From positions 77,371,569 to 77,435,568 of the forward strand of contig NC_073745.1 of NCBI RefSeq assembly GCF_029784135.1: a stretch of 64,000 nt of DNA, written 5' to 3'. A program made the translations under genes and the position numbers. Origin of the DNA: Toxorhynchites rutilus septentrionalis (lineage: Eukaryota > Arthropoda > Insecta > Diptera > Culicidae). The notes below the pieces were generated by a model. It was not told where the DNA came from. It did no database searches and worked only from the letters and a program-made list of their open reading frames with translations. This document shows, in pieces, positions 34,496 to 46,225 of the stretch; position 1 is the first letter of the stretch; the number at the start of each line of letters is the position of its first letter.

Positions 34496-36072
34496 CAGTA
34501 GTAGACATTCGTCAAATAAGTCAATTCTTTGTACAGTTTTGTTCATAAAATACTATTATTGTTTATTTTCATCGAATTCATTCTAAACAAAAGTATAAAT
34601 TCACTTTTTGTTTTCTAAGTAATTCAAATATATGGAATCAGGGTGGACATTGGTTTAGCCGCATCCTATAATTTCAATAAAAGAAAATTTGTGCGGCAAA
34701 TTTCGAGTCCAATCGGTAGCTAATATTTAGTATGTCCACCTCCATTTCGGATCACTTTAAAAACTCGATTTGGCATCGAGTCAGACAGCTTTTAAAGTGT
34801 TACCATATTGATTATAGCCCAACACTCCTAAATTACTGCCTTGAGACTGGAAATGATGTCAAATTGTCATCCGTTAGCATAGACCATCTAGGCCAAGATT
34901 CTCCATAGGTTCACTATGGGATTGCAATAGACTGCAAACAGGTCATTCAAGAAGCGGAATGTCCTTCTCTTCAAACCATGCCTTCGATTGCTTGAAAGAG
35001 CGGATCTATACATAATCCTGCTGAAAAAACGACATCCTCGGTAGCGTTATTTTCAATATGGCCACTCAAAACGTCCTCCAGTAATTGAAGATACTTTTTG
35101 GAGTTCATTCGGGTGAAAATTAAACAAATGGGAAGCTTGCTGTGATAGGAAACGGCTCCTCACACTGTCAAACTTCCTCCACCAAAGTTTCGCTTCGATC
35201 TCACGACATGCCGTTAACTTAAATTGTACCAATAGCAACTGTAACAGTCCGGACCATCCAAATTGAACTTTTTGCGCCGAAAAATACAACATTTCTCCAT
35301 TCTAGTTTCCATTCCATGTATTGCCGGGCGAAAATGAGTTGGTTCTGCCTATGGGTGGCGGTCAGTTTCGGCTTCCCTTGAGGTTTCTTCCACATGATGT
35401 TTGGTGACTCATTCAAGATGCGCGCAATACGCCTCTTCGTTACTGGAACAACCGATTCTGCCTTAATGTATGAGCAGGACATCGTTTCCTGGTTGCTTCG
35501 TGTCTTATTGGACCTTTAAGACACAAAGTAACTTTGGTGTTCCCATTTGTTGGTCGTTATATCCCATATTTCGGGCACTTTTTAAAGAAATTCCGTACCA
35601 CTTTCTCAGATCGACCAATTTTTGTTACGAGCGATTAGAAAACTTTTGTTCACTGAATATCTTTATTATTTTCCGCCCCTCTTCCGTCAATAGAATACCT
35701 TTCGCCATTCCTTTAAATTGTACGTAAATCACTAATAATGACCAACATCTTACGTTTCACATCTAATATTTATCTCGTAAATTGAACATTCCCAAGTATT
35801 TTTTCAAAAAACACAGATGAAGGCTTGGTGATTATGCGAAAACTCGATTTTTATGCCCTGCGGCTAAACGTATGTCTCGGGAAAAAGCGACGTTTGAATG
35901 TTTATATCCACCGATGCCGCCTTGTGTGTGTGTGTGATTGTGACGCACATCCTTTCAATAAAATTGACTTAAATATACTGCAAATAAGTAAGTCCCGATA
36001 AAAAGAACATTCCTAGTTGTTTTGTAAGTGTTTCAAGTTTTTTTAGTGCGGCTAAACGAATGTCTATCACTG
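34496..36072 (-). mobile_element. Tc1-like transposon, heavily decayed
   Basis: TA duplication at 34494-34495 and 36073-36074. The left end CAGTAGTAGACATTCGT pairs with the right end ACGAATGTCTATCACTG (two mismatches). Length 1577 bases. Additional sub-terminal copies of GGCTAAACG / TTTAGCCGC occur near 34665, 35868 and 36050. Confidence 0.8.
34727..35708 (-). pseudogene. Tc1-like transposase pseudogene
   Basis: Starts at the ATG ending at 35708 (MAKGILLTEEGRKIIKIFSE, helix-turn-helix start). It runs through VTKRRIARILNESPN and RQYMEWKLEWRNVVFF, then a frame change in an A run near 35270 into KFNLDGPDCY. Further on come SFFQQDYV and KAWFEEKDIPLLE, with PMENL near the end and a stop at 34727. 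At the position of the usual SDEK first catalytic aspartate it reads FGAK, so that residue is gone. At least six stops or frame changes are present. Function is lost. Confidence 0.82.
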
Positions 36073-37912
36073 TATAACTCTAACTACTCTTTTCATACCA
36101 CTTTACCCGATAAGAAAAAAAAACAAGTATTCATAAGAATTCCATCTCCCATGACTACCATCACGTCACTAACGTGAGTCCGCATTAAAAATGCAATACG
36201 ACAGCGAATGGCCACACCTAGAAGGTGCATTTATTCGCCAGCAAAACAAACGAGTGAGAGATGAAAAACACATAGCAGCAGCGAGTTTATGATAATGGGA
36301 TGCCTTAAATTTTAAATATCTCTCGTCTTCGTTCCACGTGATGAAACGCCCTCCCGGGACTGGTTGACTTGACAGGATGGATGGTAACACTTTTACCATT
36401 CGAAAGCAGTGAAATATAATGCTGGAGATCATTTTGGCGGTTACCAGCCTGGCAATTAAGTTAACAAGAACTGTATTGGATGTTGGGGACAATTCCCATC
36501 GACCCTTTCCACGAAATCGATTATGACTCGAGTCTACCTTCTTCAATACCGATGAATTTACGATTGTTCGAATGGCTGTGGCACATTGAACCTAATCAGA
36601 CGTGTAAATCAGAAGCAACCGTGGTGGAAGATGCCTTATAACTCATCAAAGGAAATAAACAAGCGATTTGTGTTAATGTGCCGCATTTGTTCGTGTCAAT
36701 CATTCCAAAACAGCGGCGGCACGTTTTCTCCTAGAATTCAACGGCGGGAAGACATTCTCGAGTTTACTTCGCTTTAGTGAGCAAATATGGAGTACAACAC
36801 AACACTTGGGATCCCTGGAAGCGCCAGCAATTCCCGGAAAGCCTCACACCAGTGCGCACTTCCTTAGATCAACTCGTTCCGGTTTACTCCTCTAGCAATC
36901 ATTACGTGCGATGAATTTCTGGGCACGAGCTGCCCGGGAAGCGAAATAACTTTCCACATGGATGATGGCACAGACCGGGAATGATGAACATTTCAAATTT
37001 ACAGCGAACTGTGTCTGCTGATAACAAAAGTTTAGCGTAACTTGAGAAGTCGTGTGCATGAGTTGCCTCCTCGATGGTTTTATATAGAAAGCGTTGTCAC
37101 TCAGCCAGCAGGAAAGACCATCCTTGGGAAGTACATAAGAACTTGCAGTGAGACTTATTGTCGGTTTCAAGTTTCCGTCGAAATGGGTGGTGGTTCCATT
37201 CCCTCCAGCAACACTTTGTAACGGAACAAAACAACGGATTGAGTACAGTTTTAACGAGGGCAAAATAATAATTTTGTCTTTGTCACCGCCCAACTTCCAC
37301 TATTTTATTAATTACACTTCGGAACTTCTCAATTCGAAAATAACTTTTACACCCATAAATCTCCTCTTAGAAAGACTCGAGCAAACGGAAAGAGTGGTGG
37401 ATTCGACAGCGCTGGGCTTACAATGTAAAACAAGCATCCTCCTTGCTTTGCGATTTCATCCGGCCAAACCGGAAAGACGGTACCATGTTAGTGATGCTTT
37501 TGCAAGATGCTGCTTTCCCTCTTCTACGAATTCAAACACTACGGAATGTAAATGCTTCCTAGCTGTCTCAATGTACCGTGTTGCGCCTCAAACAGTTGTT
37601 CTCATCGGTAGCATGGGAGTAGCGACAAGGCTTGGAGATGAGGATTGCACAAAAGCAACATCATCCGTGCCGGCGATAATTTATTGGATGCAAAAGCATT
37701 AGCTGATACTCGTGTAACAAGCGTCCGCAGAGAGATTGGCAAGGAAGAGTTTAGTGTGTTTCATTTCAATTCGTAGAATACGAGATTCCTCCTGTTGAGC
37801 CCGATTTAACATGAAGTTGAAATCATGAGATCAGATCTTTCTAGGGATTGGACAGACGTCAAATGATTCTCTTGTCTGACTTGAGCTGTACGAGTACGAG
37901 CTATATAAAATA
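36073..37912. other. Single-copy-like region with one unrecognised ORF
   Basis: No transposon termini. The longest frame is 37148-37702 plus (184 codons), overlapped by 36892-37293 minus. Composition is less AT-rich than neighbours. No splice or promoter signal could be judged. Confidence 0.4.
37148..37702 (+). CDS. Hypothetical ORF, doubtful
   Basis: 184 codons from ATG to stop. No signal peptide, membrane helix or known motif is evident. It contains a cysteine-containing stretch (FARCCFPSSTNSNTTECKC). It overlaps another open frame on the opposite strand and may be chance. Nothing around it suggests a role. Confidence 0.12.
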   Translation: MRLIVGFKFPSKWVVVPFPPATLCNGTKQRIEYSFNEGKIIILSLSPPNFHYFINYTSELLNSKITFTPINLLLERLEQTERVVDSTALGLQCKTSILLALRFHPAKPERRYHVSDAFARCCFPSSTNSNTTECKCFLAVSMYRVAPQTVVLIGSMGVATRLGDEDCTKATSSVPAIIYWMQKH

Positions 37913-38261
37913 ACTAGCTGACCCGTCAAATGTTGTTCTGTCATTTAAATTATTTCTAGTGAATATTTTGGCTGTTCAATAAAAAATAACTGATGTATTG
38001 TAAGTGTGTTTAAATGTTTTAACGATCTATAAAATTAATCGATTGTGGTCGATGAAGGATAGATTCCACGTGGATATCGAGCAGATACGTGAATATTTGA
38101 CCGTGTATTGCATTGGACAGTGGGAAAGTGGACTTCCCGAATCTGAGTGTGATGTGGAGATGGAGATGAGATCTATAACATACAGAGGAATGGAGCGCTT
38201 TAGACGATGACCGCCGATAAAAATTTAAAAAAAAACCGAATTTTTTTTTTTATTTCAATAC
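37913..38261 (+). repeat. R1-related repeat start, variant copy
   Basis: Begins ACTAGCTGACCCGTCAAATG, a variant of the R1 start found again at 38262 (ACTAGCTAACCCGGCAAAC). The two starts lie in tandem 349 bases apart. No gene. Confidence 0.5.
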
Positions 38262-38846
38262 TAGCTAACCCGGCAAACTTCGTCCCGCTCAAATTTTTTT
38301 TTTTGTTATCAATACCTTCAAACATTCACAGTTTCTTATTAAGAGCAAGTTCATGGGTCCAATCGCAGAACTGTTCATTGATTGATCTTCTAATCGACCC
38401 CGTTGAATTCACCTTTTACTATAAAATTCCTAATATTTCTAACAAAACTCATCATTATAATATCAGAATATTTTCTGACACACTTCTCGTTCGAAATTTT
38501 TCAACCACTTGCAAATAACAAGTTTTTCCGTTACATGGAATGAATGTTTTATACAGGAAATATGATATAATGAAGAGAGCCCTAAATCGGACAATTCCTT
38601 CCTCGAGTTTTGCTCTAATCAGCACATTCAGCGATACTTTTTTATTGGTATAGAAAGAAGAAGACATAGGAGTGCGTTTCATCACATTAAAATCTATTCC
38701 CAGTTTCGAACAAAGATCAATTTCGCTATCGCAAACATCAAATGGACTAACAGCACTTGTCACTATGTAATTGTAGAACATTTGATATTTGATTTTCCGT
38801 ATTTTCCCTTTTTCCTTCAGAGTCTCCAAAAATTTTCAATTATCAT
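38262..38846 (+). repeat. Dispersed repeat family R1, copy d, 5' part
   Basis: Begins with ACTAGCTAACCCGGCAAACT then TCGTCCCGCTC. It is interrupted at 38846 by LINE copy D and resumes at 44839/44851. The reunited sequence is colinear with copy a at 5893-6637 (inverse). Confidence 0.75.
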
Positions 38847-39262
38847 TTTTATTTTTTTTATTAAATCGTTTATTTTTACAGGCTCAGTTACATAAGTTTA
38901 AAGGAGCCAAACTCCTATCTGTATAGTTACAAGTATATATAAACATTTTTTATTAATTCTAATGTTAATGAAGTAGAGAACCGATTACTCGCGGCTTGCT
39001 CGAGTTTAGAAGGGTGACATTTTGTTTCAGGAAAAGGATGGGATATAAGGATATGTTGACAATGTTCACACTCACATTCGCACTCAAATTCATCATACTC
39101 AATTCTTAAGCCAATTTTATATCTAACATGTATTTACATTTCACCTTATTCTATTGTTAGTAAGAAGGGATTTGATTTCTCGCGAAGGAAAAGGAAAAGG
39201 AGAATATAAGGATATGAGAACAATCACACACGAAGATCGATAGCTTTTAGGAAGACATATAT

Positions 39263-42200
39263 TTAGGACATGTAATCAAGGTCTAACCGAGCCAACACAT
39301 CTCTCACCGGCACATTGGGCTGCCTTCCTCTAGCCCGAAGAGAGTTTTCTAAATTCGATCTGGCAACAAGATACTCCTCGCACGACCAAACAACGTGTTC
39401 GATGTCGTGGTAACCTTGGCCACAAGCACAGATATTGCCATCGGCAAGATTAAAACGAAAGAGCAGCGCGTCTAACGAACAGTGATTGGACATGAGTCGG
39501 GAGAAGGTGCGAATAAAGTCCCGACTTAAGTCCAGACTTTTGAACCATGGTTTGAGGCTAACCTTAGGGATAATCGAGTGAAGCCACCGACCCAATTCAT
39601 CTTCGTTCCACTTACGTTGCCATTTAGCGATGGTATTTTTACGGACTAAAGAATAAAATTCATTGAAAGCGATTTGACGCTGATAAATATCGCCTTCAAT
39701 TGCACCTACCTTTGCCAATGAGTCAGCCCTCTCGTTACCCGGAATTGAGCAATGTGAAGGGACCCAGACAAAGGTAATGACATAACAGCGTCTGGTTAAA
39801 GCACTCAAATTTTCTCGTATTCTCTCAAGGAAGTACGGCGAGTGCTATTCCGGCCTCACTGAACGGATAGCTTCGACAGAGCTAAGACTATCCGTTACAA
39901 TGTAATAGTGTTCAACAGGTCGTGAGGCGACGCTGTCCAGCGCCCAATGTATTGCTGCCAATTCAGCAATATACACTGAGCAAGGATTCTGAAGACTGTG
40001 GGAGGTGCTAAAAATTTCGTTGAACACTCCAAATCCTGTGGACTCATTCATAGAGGACCCATCAGTAAAGTACATATTATCACAATTGACACGCCCATAC
40101 TTTGCATTGAAGATCGTAGGAACGATCCCCGATCGATGATAATCTGGAATTCCATGGATTTTCTCCTTCATGAACAGATCAAAATGTACAGAGGAATTGA
40201 TGTAGTCAGGAAAACAAACACGGTTGGGAGTATACGAAGAAGAATCAACCTGCATGGAGATGAATTCATGATATGAGCTCATGAATCCTGAATGAAAATT
40301 TAGCTCGATAAGCTGCTCAAAATTTCCGATCACCAATGGGTTCATAACCTTACACCGGATGAGGAACCGAAGAGATAATAAATTGAAGCGATCTTTTAGT
40401 GGGATTACGCCTGCCAAAACCTCGAGACTCATGGTATGCGTTGAGGGCATACATCCCAACGCAATACGGAGACAAAGATACTGAATTCGCTCGAGTTTAA
40501 TAAGATGTGTTTTGGCAGCTGATTGCAAACAGAAACTGCCATACTCCATCACTGAGAGAATACTTGTTCGATACAACATTATAAGATCTTCGGGATGGGC
40601 TCCCCACCAGGTGCCGGTAATTGTACGGAGAAAGTTTATTCTTTGTTGGCATTTTTTACTCAGATACCTAATATGGGCCCCCCAAGTACATTTGGAGTCG
40701 AACCAGACCCCAAGATACTTGAATGACATAGCATGAGTGATCGGTTTACCCAAAAGTTGAAGCTTTGGTTTTGCTGGTCTATGTTTCCTAGAAAAAACCA
40801 CCATCTCTGTTTTCTCCGTGGAGAATTCGATCCCTAGCCCAATGGCCCAGGTTGAAAAATTGTTCAAAGTATCTTGTAAGGGCCCTTGCAGGTCGGATTC
40901 GTTTGATCCTACGACAGACACCACTCCATCATCTGCAAGTTGTCTTAGGCTGCAATTTTGTGTAAGACAATTGTCGATGTCGTTTACATAGAAGTTGTAC
41001 AAAAGGGGGCTTAAACATGAGCCCTGGGGGAGGCCCATGTAGGAGACCCGATTTACTGTCGAATCCCCGTGAGAAAAATTCAACTGTTTCTCACAAAGCA
41101 AGTTATATAACATATTATTCAACAGAGGCGGCAGACTCCGAGAGTGTAATTTGTCTGACAAAACCTCTATTGAAACAGAATCAAAGGCCCCCTTTTATGT
41201 CCAAGAATACTGAAGCCATTTGTTTTTTTTCGGCGTAAGCCATTTGAATTTCTGAAGAAAGCAACGCAAGACAATCATTCGTCCCCTTGCCCCTGCGGAA
41301 CCCATATTGTGTATCTGAGAGGAGGCCATTCGTTTCAACCCATTGATCAAGGCGAAACAAGATCATTTTCTCCAACAATTTCCGTATACAAGACAGCATT
41401 GCTATTGGGCGGTACGAATTGAAGTCGGACGCGGGTTTTCCGGGTTTTTGAATAGCTATAACTCGTACTTGTCTCCAATCATCTGGAACAATATTATTCT
41501 CCAGAAACCGATTGAATAAATTCAACAAGCGATGTTTCGCCACATCAGGGAGGTTTTTCAGCAAGTTGAACTTAATTCTATCCGTTCCTGGAGCCGAATT
41601 GTTACAAGAAAGGAGAGCAAGAGAGAATTCTACCATCGAAAACTCGGAATCAAGATCGCACCTATCTTGTGGTATATCTCGAACAATTTTTTGCACAGGA
41701 ACGGAATCGGGACAAACCTTCCGTGCAAAATTAAAAATCCATCGATGTGAATATTCTTCGCTTTCATTCGATGAAGAGCGATTTCTCATGTTTCGAGCCA
41801 CTTTCCATAATTTTTTCATTGACGTTTCTCGTGACAAACCTCCCACGAAATTTCGCCAATAAGCACGTTTTTTCCCTTTGATCAAGTTTTTAAATTGATT
41901 TTCAAGGTCCAAATACGTTTGAAAATTCTCAATGGTTCCACGTTTCAGAAAAGCTTTAAATGCGTTCGATTTATCCTGATAAAGCTTGGAACATTGGCTA
42001 TCCCACCATGGATTGGGAGGCCTTTGACGAAAAGTGGAGCCTGGGATGGGTTTCGTTTGAGCGCGAACCGCGCTATCATATATCAAACGAGAAAGGAAGT
42101 TATACTCCTCCAATGGAGGCAAACCATCTCTGGAATTGATGGCTAGAGCAATTGCGTCCGCATATTTTTTCCAGTCAATGTGTCTTGTGAGGTCATATGC

Positions 42201-42872
42201 CATGTTTATAGATTCAGAAGAATTCGACCCAATGGTGATGGAAATTTTGATTGGCAAGTGGTCACTGCTGTTGGGGTCCTGGATTACATTCCACTTGCAA
42301 TCTAACGATAGTGAATTCGAGCAAAGCGAGAGGTCAAGAGCACTTGGGTTAGCAGGAGGTTTAGGTACACGTGTTGTTTCCCCAGTGTTCAAAACGGTCA
42401 TATTGAAGCTGTTACAAAGGTCATATATCAACAATGAACGATTGTCGTCGTACTGTTCCCCCCAGGCAGTTCCGTGAGAGTTGAAGTCTCCCAAGATCAA
42501 TCGTGGCTCAGGAAGGAGTGAGCACATGTCAACAAGTTGATTGCGGCTAACCGCAGCTCTCGGAGGCCAATACAAGCCTCTGATGTTTGCATGACAAGCA
42601 ACAGCTTCGAATCAATCCAATCGAAAAAATGAGTGGCACTTATTGATACCCAATAGCACCCCTCCGTATCTGTCATCACGGTCCAAGCGTATGATATTAA
42701 AATCGTGGAAAGAGAGATCATCTCGCGAAGAAAGCCAAGTTTCGGACAGAGCAAAAACATCACAATTGAAGTTATGAATTAAAAATTTGAATGTATCCAA
42801 TTTAGGGATAAGACTACGACAATTCCGCTGTAAAACAGTGATATCTCCGACCTCTCTAATTAAATTAGACAT
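39263..42872 (-). pseudogene. LINE copy D ORF2 (endonuclease, RT, RNase H)
   Basis: About 1200 codons. Apurinic-type endonuclease 42872-42180: VLQRNCRSLIPK, ALSETWLSS, LILGDFNSHGTAWG and SSDHLPIKI (catalytic His). RT 41400-40700: GFRRGKGTNDCLALLSSEI, VFLDIKG, GLPQGSCLSPLLYNFY, RQLADDGVVSV. RNase H 40100-39700: MYFTDGSSMNEST, YIAELAAIHWAL, VTDSLSSVEAI, WVPSHCSIPGNERADSLAKV. A C-terminal Cys/His motif CACGQGYHDIEH follows. Lesions: a stop and small deletion near 42600, one extra base near 41180, and a TAG at 39842-39844 where copy A has AAG. Otherwise intact. Confidence 0.92.
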
Positions 42873-44415
42873 CAAGAGAGATAATCATTGCAAGGAGGGG
42901 CCATGTTTGCATCAATTGTTGCAAAATTGTCTTTAATACTGGAAGCATTGAAATGACAATGGTTCTGATGGAGTCGGAAACATTAAAACACTTGAAGATT
43001 TGGTTCAAAAGGTCAGACAACTTTATAAATCCCGATTGGGAAGTTGAACTGGACGGAAAAACAGGGACAGTTGGGGTTTTTGATGTCCCCTCGAGTGCTG
43101 GGCCATTCGAAGGTGAATTATTCCCACGGAAACCAGGAGGAACCTGATTTTGCTTGTCCGCTGCACTCGATTTTTTAGGCATGCTAACAGGGGGTATCAC
43201 CGGAGGGGCTTGTCCTTGAACATTGGGAGTGGTCACATTTTTGCGCCGGGGATTCCCTTGGAAAATGAACGGTGTGCCCCCGTTAGCTGTGTCCGCTTCT
43301 ATTTCGTCAACGGGCAACGTGGCGAAGACATTTTGTGTGTTGATTGGTTGTTGTTGTTGGGCCAGTGGAGAAGCGCCCTTTAAGATATCCGCAAAAGTGC
43401 GTTTCGAGCGTTCCTTCAAAGAGCGCTTCTGTTTCTCCCAGCGACTCTTGTAAGTTTCACAAGCTGAGAGCACGTGTGGGGATCCCCCGCAATATGGACA
43501 CTTATGCTCAGTCGCACTGCAGGATTCCCCCACATGTTGCTCTCCGCAAGTTGCACAGCGCTCCTTGTTGGCACAATAATCTGAAGTGTGACCAACTGAC
43601 TTGCATTTTTGGCAAGTCATGGGCCACAGGCAATCTCAATTTGCCCACCATGACGTAGTCAGGTAGAGCGGAACCAGCAAAAGTTACTCGAAACGAGTCT
43701 GACGGCGTGAATTTAGTTTTTCCCTCTTCCTGGGATACTTTTCCTAGTTGGCGGCTGTCCAAAATTTTAACACCCACCAACGGGAGTGTTTTAAATTTAT
43801 CAACTCCTTTTTTATCATTTCGCACGTCAGACCAGTTTCAGTTACCACCCCCGAGATTTCTACGTCATGGGAGGGCACGTAGACGCGATACTCTAGGGAG
43901 AATCTCTCGTCGATCACAATTGCATTCGCGTGTTTCCGATCACTCACGACAACACGCAGTTTGTTCGGTCTAACCTTAGAGATTTCGACCACGGAGGAAT
44001 ATAATCTTGCCAGATCTTTCGAAACCTGAATGACATTAATTGACTTTCCTTTTGGTTTAGGCCGGAAAAAAACAACCCATGGACCAGCTCCAAGTGCATC
44101 GTCTGGATAGACCTTGACACGAGGAGAGGAAACAACTGAGGGGGAGGACGAGGTCGATTGTTGAACGGGAGCGGGATCAGTAGGGCTGGGAGGCAAGTTC
44201 GGTAGTAGAGCGGAAGCGGGAGCGGGAGATTGAGGGGGCGAAGAGGAAAAGTTTGCCAATTTTCTTTAGGGGGGCTTGTTAAGGTAGATTACCTCTTTCT
44301 CTGAAGAGACATCTTCTGAGGGGGGAACGCGTTTCAGCGACTTCCCAGCCCCCGTTGTAGCTAGTGAGGAGGAAACAGTAGCTTCAATCTCCATTTCAAC
44401 TTGACCTTCTGCCAT
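42865..44415 (-). pseudogene. LINE copy D ORF1 (RNA-binding gag-like protein)
   Basis: About 517 codons beginning MAEGQVEMEIEA. It is Pro/Ser-rich at 30-100, followed by an RNA-recognition-like stretch (GPWVVFFRPKPKGKSIN), then three zinc knuckles: CQKCKSVGHTSDYC, CATCGEQHVGESC and CPYCGGSPHVLSAC. A Gln/Pro-rich C-terminal region ends SLDV at 42865. ORF1 proteins coat the element RNA. Lesions: an in-frame TAA at about codon 50 (near 44268) and frame changes near 43825 and 43620. The ORF1 stop overlaps the ORF2 start as ATGTCTAA. Confidence 0.88.
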
Positions 44416-44838
44416 TACGGCAGATATAAAATAATATAATTTTTATTTTTTTTTTGTATTTCTAAACCTAATATATATTATACCTAAATCGCACACCAAT
44501 GCGAATGAAATGAAACGGTGTCCCAATCGAACCGCGTGGCAATCGCTCGGCACAGATGCAACGGTATATCGCACCACAACACGATGATGGAATCGATGAC
44601 GATGCTAAAGCACACACAGCGATGATACGGCACACGCACCGCGTCCGCCGTGGAGGACTTCTTCCTCACGCTGGTAGTGATTGCTGCTCTCCTCACTCGC
44701 GCAATAAAGAGAACCCCGTTAGAGCGAAATAACTTCACCAGCCACGAACTGATAACGGTATAATCTCCACTCTATAATAGACGCGAACAAATTTGCGACC
44801 GATGTCTTCGGACTGCGCGAGCTGAATGATAATAAAAG
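44416..44838 (-). promoter_or_regulatory. LINE copy D 5' UTR / likely internal promoter
   Basis: 423 bases between the 5' end defined by the target duplication and the ORF1 ATG. The upstream half is GC-richer than the flanks. I-type elements carry an internal promoter here; no specific initiator could be assigned with confidence. Confidence 0.5.
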
Positions 44839-44850
44839 TTCAATTATCAT

Positions 44851-45199
44851 GTTTGGTTGGAATATTTTTGGTTGAAATATGTGTAATATTTTTATGGGAC
44901 CACTCTCCAATCCAAAGGAGGGAGGGGGGTGGAGTGTCTAACCACCATAGAAACATTTATTGCACCCTAGAACATCAATATGCCTAATTTAGTTTCATTT
45001 GCTTGATTAATTCTCGATTAATGCAGAAATTTATATTTAATTTGTATGGCAGCCCCCCTTAGAGAGGGGGGAGTGGTCTTAAACTATCACGAAAATCTTT
45101 CCAGGCCCCAAAAACTCCTATATACAAATTTTCATGCTGATCGGTTCAGTAGTTTCCAAGTCCATAAGAATCAGACAGACAGACAGAAATCCATTTTTA
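44851..45199 (+). repeat. Dispersed repeat family R1, copy d, 3' part
   Basis: Continues 38846 after the LINE insertion: GTTTGGTTGGAATATTTTTG, the block GCCTAATTTAGTTTCATTTG and the terminal CAGACAGACAGAAATCC. The last stretch is interrupted by the mariner derivative at 45204. Confidence 0.75.
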
Positions 45200-45203
45200 T
45201 AAT

Positions 45204-45715
45204 GGGTTGGGGAAAAAGAAATGTCGTATATTGTCAATATATGGCAACACTTAAACATATCTTGTGTTGTACTTATCGCATCGGGTCATACTATACGGCT
45301 ATTTAAAGACGACAATCTGTGCTACAAGTGTTGTTTTGACAGTGTTGTGATTGTCCTTTTCAATCTCAAGATATTGCGCGTCAAAGATGGAGTCCACCAA
45401 GCAAGAAATTCGCCATATTTAACGTTTTTACTACCTGCGAGGTAAAACTGCAACGAAGGCGGCCGAAAAAATTCGTGTAATTTATGGACCCGATACTGTA
45501 ACGATTCGCACAGTACACCTTTGATTTGATCAATTTCGTTCTGGTGTAGTGGCTGTCGAAGATACACCCCGTACTGGTAGGCCAATCGTCGTGGAAACCG
45601 ATAATAATGAAGTTGCCTTCTACGGCGCATATTTGACTTAAATTGGATAATTTTAAGTATGTTAAATAAAGCGCCAAATTTCGATCAGAAATACGACATT
45701 TCTTTTTCCCCAACC
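45204..45715 (+). mobile_element. mariner deletion derivative
   Basis: Inverted termini GGGTTGGGGAAAAAGAAATG plus TCGTAT are identical at both ends, with TA-rich flanks. About 512 bases: the 5' leader and N-terminal transposase codons are kept, the catalytic part is deleted. Confidence 0.85.
45387..45611 (+). pseudogene. mariner transposase N-terminal remnant
   Basis: From ATG: MESTKQEIRHI, a TAA, then RFYYLRGKTATKAAEKIRVI and YGPDTVTIRTV (first helix-turn-helix), a TGA, then FDQFRSGVVAVEDTPRTGRP (the hook before the second domain). About 75 codons, then it diverges. Two internal stops; the DDD/DDE domain is missing. Confidence 0.85.
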
Positions 45716-45934
45716 CTATATATGTATTTTTTCAAGTCAAATTTATGCAAAAATACAACATTATTCAGAAAAAAATTCTTGCATAGGACCACCCAAATCG
45801 GTATTAAATAAACAGTAATCGGTATCGGTATAGATTAAAATAAAATCGTGGGTCATATGATGTAACTATTAACTATGAATAACGGATATCCAATATGTGG
45901 CCACGATTTTATTTTAGTCTCATCAATGCCCTTA

Positions 45935-46212
45935 GTGCACCCGTGGCCGAGTGGTTAGCGCCTCACATTATCTTGCCGGGTGTTCGGGTTCGATTCCCGT
46001 TCTGGCCGGGGGATTTTTCGTCAAAGAAATTACCTTCGACTTGCACTGTGGTCATGCGTATTCTAGGGCTTGCCCCTCGGAATACATACAAGGCGTGTTA
46101 TTTGGCTTAAGAAATCTCAACTAAGTATTAATAAATGACGCTAGGTATTGAATACGTTGAGACGGCAAAAGTTCCACAGGGAACGTTAACGACGCTATTC
46201 AAGAAGAAGAAG
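45935..46212 (+). mobile_element. tRNA-derived SINE family 1, full length
   Basis: Flanked by the 13-base duplication ATCAATGCCCTTA at 45922-45934 and 46213-46225. The head has A box TGGCCGAGTGGTTAGCG and B box GGTTCGATTCC. Acceptor stems do not pair, so it is not a tRNA gene. The body includes GACTTGCACTGTGGTCATGC and the tail is (GAA)n. It would be transcribed by RNA polymerase III and moved by a LINE. Confidence 0.92.
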
Positions 46213-46225
46213 ATCAATGCCCTTA

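Larger units (their letters stand above)
38847..44838 (-). mobile_element. I-clade LINE copy D, near full length
   Basis: 5992 bases flanked by the 12-base duplication TTCAATTATCAT at 38835-38846 and 44839-44850. Sense is minus: 5' UTR 44838-44416, ORF1 44415-42865, ORF2 42872-39263, 3' UTR 39262-38847 with an A-rich end. It is the only copy here with ORF1 and a 5' UTR. It serves as the uninterrupted reference for copy A. Stops and frameshifts in both ORFs make it inactive. RNase H after RT places it in the I superfamily rather than Jockey or CR1. Confidence 0.93.

Noticed and set aside
45938..46012. Possible functional tRNA gene
   Set aside because: A and B boxes are good, but the acceptor ends do not pair and the unit continues into a SINE body with a (GAA)n tail and 13-base target duplications.
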